Assembly: GCF_025699485.1 (NCBI RefSeq)
Contig: NZ_JANUXN010000015.1
Span: 41,333 to 105,332, forward strand
Source: Thauera carbonicopians
GTDB lineage: Bacteria > Pseudomonadota > Gammaproteobacteria > Burkholderiales > Rhodocyclaceae
Reading direction: 5' to 3'
Length of the DNA stretch: 64,000 bases
In this document: in pieces, positions 24,286 to 34,354 of the stretch
How positions within the stretch are numbered: the stretch's first letter is position 1
How the letters are laid out: the number at the start of each line of letters is the position of its first letter
The notes under the pieces: model-generated
What the model saw: the letters and a program-made list of their open reading frames with translations, nothing else
Database searches by the model: none
Told to the model about the DNA's origin: nothing
Translations under genes and position numbers: made by a program

Positions 24286-27200
24286 ATGCTTCCCGACCAT
24301 GCCGAACTCCACTGCCTCAGCAACTTCAGCTTCCAGCGCGGCGCCTCGCATCCCGAGGAACTCGTCGCCCAGGCGGCCGCCTTCGGCTATGCCGCGATCG
24401 CGATCACCGACGAATGTTCGCTGGCCGGCGTGGTGCGGGCCCACCGTGCGCTGCAGGAGCAACCCGAACAGGGCCGGCCCAGGCTGATCATCGGCAGCGA
24501 ACTGCAACTGGCCGACGGCCCCTGCATCGTGCTGCTGGCAAGCAGCCGCGCCGGCTACGGGCAGTTGTCGCGGCTCATCACCCGCGCCCGGCGCGCCGCC
24601 GGCAAGGGTGAATACAAGCTCACGCGGACGATGCTCGACGGCGCCTGCCCCGACTGCCTGGCCCTGCTGATCCCGCCCGCCGATTTTCCGCCGCCGGACT
24701 GGCCTGTCCCGGCGCGTGCCGAGCCGCCTGCCGCCGGCTCTGCCACCACCGACTCCGCTGCCACGCTCGAAGCCGATGCCGCCTGGCTCGCACAGCGTTT
24801 TCCCGGTCGCGCCTGGATGGCGGTCACGGTGCGGCTCGACGGCCGCGACCGCCAGCGCATCACCTGCTTGCGCCGCATCGCCCGGGACGCCGGCATCCCG
24901 GCCGTGGCCGCCAGCGGTGCGCTGATGCACGATGCCGGCCGCCGTCCGCTGGCCGACGTGATGACGGCGCTGCGGCTGCACTGCAGCGTGGCCGAAGCCG
25001 GCCTGGCGCTCGCCCCCAATGCCGAACGCCGGCTGCACGACCGTGCCACGCTCGCCGGCCGCTACCCGCCCGCGCTGCTCGCCGAAACCCTGGCCGTGGC
25101 CGCGCGCTGCACTTTCAGCCTCGACGAGTTGCGCTACGAATACCCGGCCGAACTCGTGCCCGACGGCGAGACCCCCGCCAGTTGGCTGCGCCGCCTGGTG
25201 GAAGGCGGCCTGGCCTGGCGCTACCGGCAGGACGGCGGCCGTCCGGCCACCCAGGCCGATGATTCGCCCGCAATCCATGCCCTTGCCCGCCCTGCCGCTC
25301 GCGCTGCCCCGCCGCCTCCAGCCACGGACCCTGTACCACCAACCGTGCGCAAACAGATCGAATACGAGCTGGCGCTGATCGCCGAGCTCGACTACGAGCC
25401 CTACTTCCTCACCGTGCACGACATCGTCCGCTTCGCCCGCAGCGTCGGCATCCTGTGCCAGGGGCGGGGTTCGGCGGCCAATTCGGCAGTGTGCTGGGCG
25501 CTGGGCATCACCGAAGTCGATCCGGGGCTCGGCATCATGCTGGTCGAACGCTTCATCTCGCGCGAACGCAACGAGCCGCCCGACATCGACGTCGATTTCG
25601 AGCACGAGCGGCGCGAGGAAGTCATCCAGTACGTCTATCGCAAGTACGGCCGCGACCGCGCCGCGCTTGCCGCCACCGTCATCACCTACCGCGCCCGCAG
25701 CGCGCTGCGCGACGTCGGCCGCGCCCTCGGCCTGGGCGAGGCCCAGGTCGACCGCATCACGAGCGAGCACCACTGGTTCGACGGCCGCCGCGTGCGGCCC
25801 GAACGTCTCGCCGCCGCCGGGCTCGATCCCGACAGCCCGATCAGCCGGCGGCTGGCCGCGCTCACCGAGGAACTGATCGGCTTCCCGCGCCACCTGTCGC
25901 AGCACGTCGGCGGCTTCGTCATCGCCCGCGGCCGGCTCGACGAACTGGTGCCGGTGGAAAACGCCGCGATGCCCGAGCGCACCGTGATCCAGTGGGACAA
26001 GGACGACCTCGACACCGTCGGGCTGATGAAGATCGACGTGCTCGCGCTCGGCATGCTGTCGGCGCTGCGCCGCGGCCTGGCACTGGCATCGAACTGGCGC
26101 GGGCGGCCGCTGAGCCTGGCCAGCATCGAGCGCGAACGGCCGGAAGTCTATGCAATGCTGTCGCGCGCCGACGCGATCGGCGTGTTCCAGGTCGAGTCGC
26201 GTGCGCAGATGAGCATGCTGCCGCGCCTCAAGCCGCAGCGCTTCTACGACCTGGTGGTGCAGGTCGCCATCGTGCGCCCCGGCCCGATCCAGGGCGGCAT
26301 GGTCCATCCCTACCTGCGCGCACGCGAACGCGTCGCGCGCGGCGAGAACCCGATGGCGGACGTGCGCGCCGAAATCCACGCCGCGCTGGCGCGCACGCTG
26401 GGCGTGCCGATCTTCCAGGAGCAGGTCATGCAGCTTGCCGTGGCCGCGGCCGACTTCAGCGCCGGCGAGGCCGATCAGCTGCGCCGTTCGATGGGCACCT
26501 GGCGGCGCAAGGGCGAACTCGAACGCCATCGGGCAAAGCTGCTGGCAGGCCTGGCCCGCAACGGCTACGACGCCGATTTCGCCCAGCGCCTGAGCCAGCA
26601 GATCGAAGGCTTCGGCGAATACGGCTTTCCCGAGTCGCATGCCGCCAGCTTCGCGCTGCTGGTCTATGCCTCGGCATGGCTGAAGCGCTTCGAGCCGGCC
26701 GCTTTCCTCGCCGCGCTGCTGGACAGCCAGCCGATGGGTTTCTACGCTCCCTCGCAACTGATCCAGGACGCCCGCCGCCACGGTGTCGAAGTACGCCCGG
26801 CCGACGTCACCGCCAGCGACTGGGAATGCACGCTCGAAGAAACGGTGGCCGCCACGGCTCCGGCCGAGCGCACCGCCAGCCGCGGCGGCAAACCGTCTTC
26901 GGAGACGGTGCAGCAGGCCACGCCTCCCCAGCCCGCCGTACGCCTCGGCCTGCGCATGATCCACGGCCTGGGGCAGGACACCGCGTTGCGCATTGCCGCC
27001 GCCCGGCGCCAGCACGCCTTCGCCGATACCCGGGATCTCGCCGTCCGCGCGCGGCTGGATGCCGGCGAGCTGCGCGTGCTGGCCGCCGGCGGCGCCCTCG
27101 CCACGCTGGCCGGCCACCGCCGCCAGGCCTTGTGGCAGGCCACCGGCGCCGCGCCGCTGCCCGGCCTGCTGGCCGCGGCCCCCGGCGGCGATGCCGAGGC

Positions 27201-27636
27201 CAGGCTCGCCGCCCCGGCGGCGGCCGAGGATCTGCGCGCAGACTATGCCCGCCTCGGCTTCACGCTGGGCCGCCACCCCTTGTCTTTCGTGCGCGGCGAG
27301 CTCGCCCGGCTGCGCTTCATCACCGCCGCCGACATCGCCGCCGCCCCCGACCGCATGCTGGCCCGCGGCGCCGGCCTGGTCACCTGCCGCCAGCGCCCCG
27401 GCACCGCCAAGGGCACGATGTTCATCACGCTGGAAGACGAGACCGGCCTCACCAACGTCATCGTCCGCCCAGAACTCCTCGAGCGCCAGCGCCGCCCTCT
27501 GCTCGGCGCCCACCTGCTCGGCGTCTATGGCCAGATCAGCCGCCAGGGCCTGGTCGTGCATCTGATCGCGAACCGGGTGGTGGACCACTCCGGGCTGCTG
27601 CAGGGCCTGGCGGCACGGAGCAGGGATTTCCATTGA
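24286..27636 (+). CDS. dnaE2: Error-prone DNA polymerase III alpha-type subunit DnaE2 (ImuC)
   Basis: 1116 aa. N-terminal PHP domain (AELHCLSNFSFQRGASHPEELV), then C-family polymerase blocks with the catalytic aspartates in NEPPDIDVDFEHERREEVIQY near residue 430 and GRGSAANSAVCWALGIT; QEQVMQLAVAAADFSAGEADQLRRSMG follows, and a C-terminal OB fold (GLVTCRQRPGTAKGTMFITLEDETG). Short of a few insertions this matches DnaE2 rather than replicative DnaE. DnaE2 performs damage-induced translesion synthesis with ImuA and ImuB, which are not encoded next to it here. The ATG follows the LexA box with no ribosome site in between, so the mRNA may be nearly leaderless. Confidence 0.92.
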   Translation: MLPDHAELHCLSNFSFQRGASHPEELVAQAAAFGYAAIAITDECSLAGVVRAHRALQEQPEQGRPRLIIGSELQLADGPCIVLLASSRAGYGQLSRLITRARRAAGKGEYKLTRTMLDGACPDCLALLIPPADFPPPDWPVPARAEPPAAGSATTDSAATLEADAAWLAQRFPGRAWMAVTVRLDGRDRQRITCLRRIARDAGIPAVAASGALMHDAGRRPLADVMTALRLHCSVAEAGLALAPNAERRLHDRATLAGRYPPALLAETLAVAARCTFSLDELRYEYPAELVPDGETPASWLRRLVEGGLAWRYRQDGGRPATQADDSPAIHALARPAARAAPPPPATDPVPPTVRKQIEYELALIAELDYEPYFLTVHDIVRFARSVGILCQGRGSAANSAVCWALGITEVDPGLGIMLVERFISRERNEPPDIDVDFEHERREEVIQYVYRKYGRDRAALAATVITYRARSALRDVGRALGLGEAQVDRITSEHHWFDGRRVRPERLAAAGLDPDSPISRRLAALTEELIGFPRHLSQHVGGFVIARGRLDELVPVENAAMPERTVIQWDKDDLDTVGLMKIDVLALGMLSALRRGLALASNWRGRPLSLASIERERPEVYAMLSRADAIGVFQVESRAQMSMLPRLKPQRFYDLVVQVAIVRPGPIQGGMVHPYLRARERVARGENPMADVRAEIHAALARTLGVPIFQEQVMQLAVAAADFSAGEADQLRRSMGTWRRKGELERHRAKLLAGLARNGYDADFAQRLSQQIEGFGEYGFPESHAASFALLVYASAWLKRFEPAAFLAALLDSQPMGFYAPSQLIQDARRHGVEVRPADVTASDWECTLEETVAATAPAERTASRGGKPSSETVQQATPPQPAVRLGLRMIHGLGQDTALRIAAARRQHAFADTRDLAVRARLDAGELRVLAAGGALATLAGHRRQALWQATGAAPLPGLLAAAPGGDAEARLAAPAAAEDLRADYARLGFTLGRHPLSFVRGELARLRFITAADIAAAPDRMLARGAGLVTCRQRPGTAKGTMFITLEDETGLTNVIVRPELLERQRRPLLGAHLLGVYGQISRQGLVVHLIANRVVDHSGLLQGLAARSRDFH

Positions 27637-27800
27637 AACCTGCCCGCTGCAGCACGACAGATGCCGGACTCCGGCACATCCGCTAACCGGAAACGACTGT
27701 CCAGCGCTGCCGGGCAATGGCTTCCATTTTTGATCTTCATCAAAATGACATGGCATTTTGCAGTCGCACAATGTTTGGCAGAACAAGCAAGGAGCCATCC

Positions 27801-29324
27801 ATGTCATCGAGCCCTGCCGCCGCCAAGGTACCGCCTTCCCCATCCCTCAGCTTCACGCAGCGCGCCGGCCTGGTGGCGGCCACTGCCGCGCTGCTGATCG
27901 TGGTGTTCATGCCCCCGCTGCCCGGCCTGCCGCAGGCGGGGCAGATGATGCTGGGCATCCTGGCCTTCGCGGTGATCCTGTGGATGACCGAGGCGCTGGA
28001 CTATTCGGTCTCGGCGCTGGTGATCGGCGCACTGATGATCGCCTTGCTGGCCCTCAGCCCCGCGCCGGGCCAGGATGCGACGGACGCGGTGATGGGCACC
28101 CGCGGCGCGCTGCCCTACGCCTTGTCGGGCTTCAGCAACAGCGCCGCGGTGCTGGTGGCGGCGGCGTGCTTCATCGCCTCGGCGATGACCGCCACCCAGC
28201 TCGACAAGCGCATCGCGCTGCAGGTGCTGTCCTACGTGCCGGCTCGCGCCAACCATGTGGCGATGGGCGCGATCGTGGTGGGCTTCCTGCTCTCCTTCAT
28301 CGTCCCCAGCGCCACCGCGCGCGTGGCCTGCCTGATGCCGATCATGCTGGGCTTCCTGACCGCCTTCGGCGCCGACCGCCGCAGCAAGTTCGCCGCGCTG
28401 GTGGTGATCACCGCGGCACAGACGGCCAGCGTCTGGAACGTGGGCATCAAGACCGCCGCCGCGCAGAACATGGTGGCGATCGGCTTCATCGAAAGGCAGT
28501 TCGGCCAGACCATCACCTGGGGCGAGTGGTTCATCGCCGGGGCTCCGTTCTCGGCCGTGCTGACGGTGCTGCTCTACCTGATCATGACGCGCATGCTCAG
28601 GCCCGAGATGGATCACATCGCCGGCGGGCGCGAAGCCATCCGCCAGCAGCTCGACGCCCTCGGCCCGACCACGCCCAAGCAATGGAAGCTGCTCACCATC
28701 ACCGTGGTGCTGCTGGGCTTCTGGGCCACCGAAGGCGTGCTGCATAGCATCGACACCACCTCATCCACCATCGTCGCGGTGGCGCTGATGCTGTTGCCGC
28801 GCATCGGTGTGATGGACTGGAAGGAATCGCAGAAAGGCTTTCCGTGGGGCACGGTGCTGCTGTTCGCGGTCGGCATCGCGATGGGCTCGGCCCTGCTCAG
28901 GACCGAAGCCGCGCCCTGGCTGGCGCGCCTGATCGTCGAACACCTCGGGCTGGCGAACGCGACGGCCTTCGCCATCTTCATGCTGCTGTCGCTGTTCCTG
29001 ATCGTCATCCACCTCGGCTTCGCCAGCGCGACCGGGCTGGCATCGACCATGATCCCGATCATCATCAGCGTGCTGCAGGCGGTGGAAACCCCGGGCATCA
29101 ACCCCATCGGCATGACGATGCTGCTGCAGTTCGTGGTGAGCTTCGGCTTCATCCTGCCGGTGAATTCGCCCCAGGGCATGCTGGCCTACGGCACGGATAC
29201 CTTCGACATCAAGGACTACATCCGCACCGGCCTGGTGCTTACCGTGGCAGCCACCGTGCTGCTGGTGGTGTTCGCGCTGACCTACTGGTCGTGGATGGGC
29301 TACATGACATTGCCGGCGGACTGA
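27801..29324 (+). CDS. DASS-family (SLC13/CitT-like) anion symporter
   Basis: 507 aa inner-membrane transporter with about 12 hydrophobic segments. DASS features: FSNSAAVLVAAACFIASAM near residue 115, SFIVPSATARVACLMPIMLG near 175 (the SNT-like loop region), and VSFGFILPVNSPQGMLAYGTDTFDIKDY near the C-terminus. The family moves di- and tricarboxylates or sulfate with sodium. The start at 27801 is preceded by AAGGAG; the frame extends 28 codons farther without a better site. No metabolic genes flank it, so the substrate is open. Confidence 0.85.
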   Translation: MSSSPAAAKVPPSPSLSFTQRAGLVAATAALLIVVFMPPLPGLPQAGQMMLGILAFAVILWMTEALDYSVSALVIGALMIALLALSPAPGQDATDAVMGTRGALPYALSGFSNSAAVLVAAACFIASAMTATQLDKRIALQVLSYVPARANHVAMGAIVVGFLLSFIVPSATARVACLMPIMLGFLTAFGADRRSKFAALVVITAAQTASVWNVGIKTAAAQNMVAIGFIERQFGQTITWGEWFIAGAPFSAVLTVLLYLIMTRMLRPEMDHIAGGREAIRQQLDALGPTTPKQWKLLTITVVLLGFWATEGVLHSIDTTSSTIVAVALMLLPRIGVMDWKESQKGFPWGTVLLFAVGIAMGSALLRTEAAPWLARLIVEHLGLANATAFAIFMLLSLFLIVIHLGFASATGLASTMIPIIISVLQAVETPGINPIGMTMLLQFVVSFGFILPVNSPQGMLAYGTDTFDIKDYIRTGLVLTVAATVLLVVFALTYWSWMGYMTLPAD

Positions 29325-29383
29325 GGCTGAAAGGGCTGGCGTTCCTGAAGATCGCCAGCCCAACTATTTGCCAGCGGCGCCCC

Positions 29384-29402
29384 CGGCCGAGGCCGCTCCT
29401 AC
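29384..29402 (-). repeat. REP-like palindrome
   Basis: CGGCC-GA-GGCCG followed by CTCCTAC; on the minus strand it reads GTAGGAGCGGCCTCGGCCG, the form of REP elements common in Pseudomonas and some betaproteobacteria. It lies between two convergent genes and may serve as a transcription end. Only this copy was found in the window. Confidence 0.5.
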
Positions 29403-29410
29403 GGAAACGC

Positions 29411-30034
29411 TCAGCGGGCCAATTCGGCCGTCGCCCACTCCACCACCTGCCCCGCCACCGTCGCCGACGCCTGGCCGAAGCCGTCGACCACCTGTGGCAC
29501 GTCGCTGCCTGCCGGAAGATGACGGGCCTCGAACTGGCGTGCGGCGACGATGCGGCGGCCGTCGCGCTGCACCAGGCGGGCGTCGAGCCTAACCACCACC
29601 TCGGGCCTGCCGTCGCGGTATTCGGTCTGGAAGGCCAGCAAATCGCTGACGATCTCGTAGTCGGCCTGCAGGCGGATCTCGTCGCTGCTCAGCGCCGCGA
29701 TGCGGCCATCGGCGCGGAAGGCATCGATGATGCGCTCGCGCACCAGTACCGGCGCGGGGTCGCTCCAGCTTGCGCCCTTGTAGACACTGAGCCGGTCCCT
29801 CTCGGGCACGACCACGATGCGCTGGCCGGACAGGCTGGTACCGGCCGCCGGCCGCGAGATGCGCAGCGACAGCGGCAGCGCCGCGCCTTCGGCCTTGCGC
29901 CACTCGGCGGCGGGCAGCCGGTAGGTATCGACCGGTTCCGGGCGCGGCAGCACCGAGCAGGCCGACAGGATCAGCAGCGAAGCGGCCAGGCCGGCACGGT
30001 GCAGGGCGCGCATCGCAGACTTGCGGGGTTTCAT
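29411..30034 (-). CDS. ABC-type transport auxiliary lipoprotein (PqiC/ABC_trans_aux family)
   Basis: 207 aa lipoprotein: signal peptide ending in the lipobox LILSAC (~residue 27), then the family body (DTYRLPAAEW, GQRIVVVPERDRLSVYKGASWSDPAPVLVRERIIDAFR, QVVDGFGQASATVAGQVVEWA). Such proteins sit in the outer membrane and complete MCE lipid-transport bridges. It is the last gene of the mlaE-mlaF-mlaD-like operon; its ATG overlaps the MCE stop (ATGA). Confidence 0.85.
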   Translation of the reverse strand: MKPRKSAMRALHRAGLAASLLILSACSVLPRPEPVDTYRLPAAEWRKAEGAALPLSLRISRPAAGTSLSGQRIVVVPERDRLSVYKGASWSDPAPVLVRERIIDAFRADGRIAALSSDEIRLQADYEIVSDLLAFQTEYRDGRPEVVVRLDARLVQRDGRRIVAARQFEARHLPAGSDVPQVVDGFGQASATVAGQVVEWATAELAR

Positions 30035-30969
30035 GGTGTGAACTCCTTCACCGGTTCGAGGCCGAGCAGGTAATCGGTCGGTCGGTTTTCCAGTTGGCGC
30101 GTGATGGCACGCATCGAGGCCAGGGTATCGCGCAGCTCGGCCAGCGCCGGGCCGAGTTCGGCCAGGCCGCGCATGCTGCTGTTGAGCGGGCCGCGGTTTT
30201 CGCTGACGAGCGTATCGACGGTGGCCATCGCCCGCTCGAAGGCGGCCATCGAACGCTGCGCGCTCTGCAGCGTCTGCTGGCCCTCCACGTCGATCAGCCG
30301 ATTGGCGCTGCCGACCAGCTTCGACGCTTCGCCCAGCGCCAGCGTCGCCTGCTCGCCGACCAGGGCGAGCTGGCGCACCGCGGCCGTGATCCCCTCGCGC
30401 TCGGCGGCGATCGCGCCGGAAGTCTGTTCCAGGCTCTTCAGCGTCTGCGCGATGCTGGCGATGTTCTCTTCCGAGAACAGCTGGCGCATCTGGAACAGCA
30501 CGCCGTTGATGTTGAGCATCACGTCCTCGCCGTCGGCCATCAGCTTGGTCAGCGGCGACGGCGTGGCGATGATCTCCGGCACCTCGTCCCCGGCCGGCAG
30601 CGGCACGCTGTTCGGATCGTCGCCGCTGCTCAGGCGGATGATCGAGATGCCGGTGATGCCGGCCGGCACCAGCCGCGCCTGGGTATCGCTGCGCACCGGC
30701 GCTTCGCTGTCGACGCGGACGCGGGCGATGACCCGGTGCGGGTCCTTCGGATCGAGCCGCAGGCTCGAGACGTCGCCGACCTTGATGCCGTTGAATTCCA
30801 CCGTGCTGCCCTTCGACAGGCCGCTGACGGCCTCCTGGAAGACGATGTCGTAGGCATGGAACTGGGTGTCGCTGTGGCTCTTGCCGAGCCACAGCGCGAA
30901 GACCAGCGCCGCACCGACCACCAGCAGGGTGAAGAGGCCGATCAGCACGTGATGGGCACGTGTTTCCAT
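30031..30969 (-). CDS. MlaD/MCE-domain periplasmic lipid-binding protein
   Basis: 312 aa. One N-terminal membrane anchor (HVLIGLFTLLVVGAALVFALWLG) followed by the MCE domain (~residues 38-120: YDIVFQEAVSGLSKGSTVEFNGIKVGDVSSLRL) and a helical tail. Partner of the ATPase and permease upstream. These systems move phospholipids between inner and outer membrane. Confidence 0.88.
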   Translation of the reverse strand: METRAHHVLIGLFTLLVVGAALVFALWLGKSHSDTQFHAYDIVFQEAVSGLSKGSTVEFNGIKVGDVSSLRLDPKDPHRVIARVRVDSEAPVRSDTQARLVPAGITGISIIRLSSGDDPNSVPLPAGDEVPEIIATPSPLTKLMADGEDVMLNINGVLFQMRQLFSEENIASIAQTLKSLEQTSGAIAAEREGITAAVRQLALVGEQATLALGEASKLVGSANRLIDVEGQQTLQSAQRSMAAFERAMATVDTLVSENRGPLNSSMRGLAELGPALAELRDTLASMRAITRQLENRPTDYLLGLEPVKEFTP

Positions 30970-30990
30970 TTCGGGTTGCTCCGGGTTGAA

Positions 30991-31791
30991 TCAGGTTTGC
31001 GGGACGTGGTGCAGCGCCTGCGCGGCGTCCGCCGCGGCACGGCCGCGCGGCCCGTGGAAATACTCGCGGATCCAGGCGTCGTCGGTCGCCGCCACGGCTT
31101 CGAGCGTGTCGTTGATCAGCACCCTCTTCTGCGACAGCACCGCGATGCGGTCGGTGATGGTGTAGAGGGTGTCGAGGTCGTGGGTGACGATGAACACGCT
31201 CAGGCCGAGGGCGTCGCGCAGCGTGAGGATGAGCTGGTCGAAGGCGGCGGCGCCGATCGGATCGAGGCCGGCGGTCGGCTCGTCGAGGAACAGGATGTCG
31301 GGGTCGAGCGCCAGCGCACGCGCGAGCGCGGCGCGCTTGACCATGCCGCCGGACAGGTCGGACGGGTACTTGTCGCCGGCGTTGGCCGGCAGGCCTGCCA
31401 GCGCGATCTTCAGCCGCGCCAGCTCCGCCGCCTCCGCCGCCTTCAGCCCGGCATGCTCGATCAGCGGCAAGGCCACGTTCTCCGCCACCGTCAGCGACGA
31501 GAACAGCGCGCCTTGCTGGAACAGCACGCCGAAGCGCCGTTCCACCTGCGCGCGCCGCGCCTCCGGCAAGGTCAGCAGGTCCTGGCCGAACACGCTCACC
31601 TTGCCCGCCGCCGGCCGGTTGAGGCCGACGATGGTGCGCAGCAGCACCGACTTGCCGGTGCCCGAGCCGCCGACCACGCCCAGGATCTCGCCGCGGCGCA
31701 CGTCGAGATCGAGATTGTCATGCACTACCTGCGCACCGAACTGGTTGCGCACGCCGCGCACCTCGATGATGTTCTCCACGGCCGCAGTCAT
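30991..31791 (-). CDS. MlaF-like ABC ATPase
   Basis: 266 aa. Walker A GGSGTGKSVLLRTI near residue 38, signature LSGGMVKRAALARALALDPDILFLDEPTAGLDP with Walker B, H-loop in VTHDLDTLY. The closely spaced order (MlaE-like, this gene, MCE, lipoprotein) is the standard one. Confidence 0.9.
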   Translation of the reverse strand: MTAAVENIIEVRGVRNQFGAQVVHDNLDLDVRRGEILGVVGGSGTGKSVLLRTIVGLNRPAAGKVSVFGQDLLTLPEARRAQVERRFGVLFQQGALFSSLTVAENVALPLIEHAGLKAAEAAELARLKIALAGLPANAGDKYPSDLSGGMVKRAALARALALDPDILFLDEPTAGLDPIGAAAFDQLILTLRDALGLSVFIVTHDLDTLYTITDRIAVLSQKRVLINDTLEAVAATDDAWIREYFHGPRGRAAADAAQALHHVPQT

Positions 31792-31838
31792 CGCGTCACC
31801 CGCCCCCCCGTCATCGTCCCCATCTCACCATCCCCACC

Positions 31839-32966
31839 TCACCAGCCCATTTCCATGCAGAACAGCGCCGCCACCGCATCGACCACGATGACGATGAAGA
31901 TCGACTGCACCACCGACGACGTGGTGTGCTCGCCGACCGACTGCGCGCTGCCGCTGACACGAAAGCCTTCCAGGCAGCCGATGATGCCGATCAGGAAGGC
32001 GAAGATCGGCGCCTTGGCCATGCCGACGATGAAGTGCTTGACGCTGACGTCGTTCTCGACCACCGACAGGAACATCACCGGCGAGATGTCGAGCTTGGCC
32101 GCGCACACCAGCATGCCGCCGGCAATGCCTGAAATCATCGCCACGAAGGTCAGCATCGGCAGCGCCAGCATCAGCGCCGACACCCGCGGCAACACCAGCA
32201 GCTCGATCGGATCGAGGCCCAGCACGCGGATCGCATCGACCTCTTCGTTGGCACGCATCGAGCCGATCTGCGCGGTGAAGGAGCTGGCGGTGCGGCCGGC
32301 GACGATGATCGCCGTCAGCAACACGCCGAACTCGCGCAGGAAGGAAAACGCGATCAGGTCCACAGTGAAGATGCTGGCGCCAAAGGCCGACAGCACGGTC
32401 GAGCCGAGGAAGGCGATCACCGCGCCGACCAGGAAGGTCAGCAGCGCAACGATCGGCACCGCATTGAGCGCGGTCTGCTCCAGGTTGGCGACGAGCGAGG
32501 TGATGCGCCAGCGCCGCGGCTGCAGCAGCACGACGAACGCGGTTTGCAGCGTGATGCCGATGAAGCCCAGGATGCCGACCACGTGATTCCAGAACACCGT
32601 CGTCGACTGGCCGATATGCTCGAGCACGTCGGCCAGCGCGTTGCCCTGTTTCACGGGCGGGACTTGTTCGGTGGCGAGCGCGTCCGACACCGTCTTCAGC
32701 AGCGCACGGCGTTCCGACCCCAGCGGACTCTGCTCACCCGCCAGCCATTGCAGGCGCTCCGGCCCCAGCAGTTCGTGCAGCAATGCGACACCGGCGGTGT
32801 CGAGCGCACCCAGGCCGGCGGCATCGACGCGCGTGCCCGGTCCGATCGTCTCCCGCAATGCAGCGACGCGGCCCGCCAGCGGGCGGTAGTGCGCAAGCGT
32901 CCAGTCGCCGCCCAGCACGAGCCGGCTTTCGCCGCCAGTGCCGGACAAGTCCGCGAAACCGCTCAT
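31839..32966 (-). CDS. MlaE-like permease with N-terminal STAS (MlaB-like) domain
   Basis: 375 aa fusion: residues 1-~110 form a STAS domain (TRVDAAGLGALDTAGVALLHELL), which in E. coli is the separate protein MlaB; residues ~125-375 form the MlaE permease (NAVPIVALLTFLVGAVIAFLGS, EFGVLLTAIIVAGRTASSFTAQIGSMRANEEVDAIRVLG). The EVDAIRVLG block contacts the ATPase. The start at 32966 (MSGFADLSG) is chosen because the domain begins there; the frame continues upstream without a family match. Confidence 0.88.
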   Translation of the reverse strand: MSGFADLSGTGGESRLVLGGDWTLAHYRPLAGRVAALRETIGPGTRVDAAGLGALDTAGVALLHELLGPERLQWLAGEQSPLGSERRALLKTVSDALATEQVPPVKQGNALADVLEHIGQSTTVFWNHVVGILGFIGITLQTAFVVLLQPRRWRITSLVANLEQTALNAVPIVALLTFLVGAVIAFLGSTVLSAFGASIFTVDLIAFSFLREFGVLLTAIIVAGRTASSFTAQIGSMRANEEVDAIRVLGLDPIELLVLPRVSALMLALPMLTFVAMISGIAGGMLVCAAKLDISPVMFLSVVENDVSVKHFIVGMAKAPIFAFLIGIIGCLEGFRVSGSAQSVGEHTTSSVVQSIFIVIVVDAVAALFCMEMGW

Positions 32967-33286
32967 CGAGTCACCCAAAAACGTCCCATGCTCCACTATC
33001 CCTGGCGCCGCCGGGCATTGCGGGCCCGCCCTTGCCATGTCCTTTCCTGGTGATTGCCATCCGGCATCATGTGCCACTTTATCGTCATATAAAGCCAGCT
33101 ATTACAACGACGCGGCGCTTGACGATGATATTCGGCAAATGTTGGAATGCAAGTGCACCGCAGCATTTTTCTTGCCTGTCCGCATAGGTTGCACAACGCC
33201 GGCTTGGGACGGCTGCTGCGGGCATCCGGACCGCGCCTCAACCCGAAACGTGGCCCGGAGAGTGGCCCGATGAGCGGAAAAATGCC
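32967..33286. other. Divergent intergenic region
   Basis: 320 bases between the mlaE-like operon (left) and the hlyD-like operon (right). It must hold both promoters; an AT-richer patch lies at ~33065-33140. No operator, repeat or small gene was recognised. Confidence 0.4.
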
Positions 33287-34354
33287 ATGAAAATCGACAT
33301 CAAGAACAAGGCGGCATGGATCGTCGCCGCCCTCCTCGCCGTCTCGGCCGTCATCGCGTGGCAAGTTCTCGGCCGCAACGGTGACGACGGCAGCTTCGTC
33401 CACGGCAACGGCCGCATCGAAGCCACCGAAGTCGACGTCGCCGCCAAGGCTGCCGGACGCGTGCAGGACATCCTGGTCAACGAAGGCGACTTCGTCGCCG
33501 CCGACCAGGTCATCGCCCGCATGGACATGAAGACGGTCGAAGCCCAGCTCGCCCAGGCCCGCGCGGAAGCCGCCAATGCCCGCAGCGCGCGCGAAACCGC
33601 CCTCGCCCAGGTCGCCCAGCGCAAGGCCGACGTCGCCATGGCCGAGGCGACGCTGGTGCAGCGCCGTTCCGAACTCGACATCGCGCGCAAGACCAGCGCC
33701 CGCTCGCAGGCCTTGCGCGCCGACCGCGCCATCTCCGAGCAGGTCGCCGACGACAATCTCGCCCGCGTGCGCAACGCCGAAGCCAACATCAACGTCGCCC
33801 AGGCCCAGATCGCTGCCGCCCAGGCCGGCGTCAAGGCCGCCGAAGCACAGGTCGAGCAGGCCGAAGCCGCGATCCAGGCCACGCTCGCCGTCGTCGCCCG
33901 ACTGGAGACTGAGCTGGAGGACGGCGTACTGAAGGCGCCGCGCGGCGGCCGCGTGCAGTACCGCATCGTGCAGCCGGGCGAAGTCGTCGGCGGTGGCGGC
34001 AAGATCGTCAGCCTGGTCGACATCGGCGACGTCTACATGACCTTCTTCCTGCCCGAAATGGCCGCCGGCCGCGTCGCCATCGGCACCGAAGCGCGCATCG
34101 TGCTCGATGCCGCCCAGCACTACGTGATTCCGGCGCACATCTCCTACGTCGCCAGCGTCGCGCAGTTCACCCCGAAGACGGTCGAAACCCAGAGCGAACG
34201 GCAGAAGATGGTGTTCCGCGTCAAGGCCCGCATCGACCCCGAACTGCTCGCAAAGTATCCCGAGCACGTCAAGACCGGCCTGCCCGGCGTCGCCCACGTC
34301 CGCCTCGACGACAGCAAGCCCTGGCCCGACGAGCTGCAGACGAGGCTGCCGTGA
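33287..34354 (+). CDS. HlyD-family periplasmic adaptor (YhiI-like)
   Basis: 355 aa. One N-terminal membrane anchor ([21 protein letters not shown]), a lipoyl half ([39 protein letters not shown]), a long alanine-rich coiled-coil hairpin (~90-215) and the second lipoyl half plus beta barrel ([33 protein letters not shown]). It links the inner-membrane ABC exporter encoded downstream to an outer-membrane channel. It overlaps the next gene by ATGA-type spacing (GTGA). Confidence 0.88.
   Translation: MKIDIKNKAAWIVAALLAVSAVIAWQVLGRNGDDGSFVHGNGRIEATEVDVAAKAAGRVQDILVNEGDFVAADQVIARMDMKTVEAQLAQARAEAANARSARETALAQVAQRKADVAMAEATLVQRRSELDIARKTSARSQALRADRAISEQVADDNLARVRNAEANINVAQAQIAAAQAGVKAAEAQVEQAEAAIQATLAVVARLETELEDGVLKAPRGGRVQYRIVQPGEVVGGGGKIVSLVDIGDVYMTFFLPEMAAGRVAIGTEARIVLDAAQHYVIPAHISYVASVAQFTPKTVETQSERQKMVFRVKARIDPELLAKYPEHVKTGLPGVAHVRLDDSKPWPDELQTRLP

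Noticed and set aside
24172..27843. A 1223-codon minus-strand open frame
   Set aside because: Shadow of dnaE2; low-complexity Gly/Ala/Gln/His/Arg composition typical of antisense frames in GC-rich genes.
30094..32586. An 830-codon plus-strand open frame
   Set aside because: Runs antisense through three well-recognised Mla/MCE genes; composition is that of a shadow.
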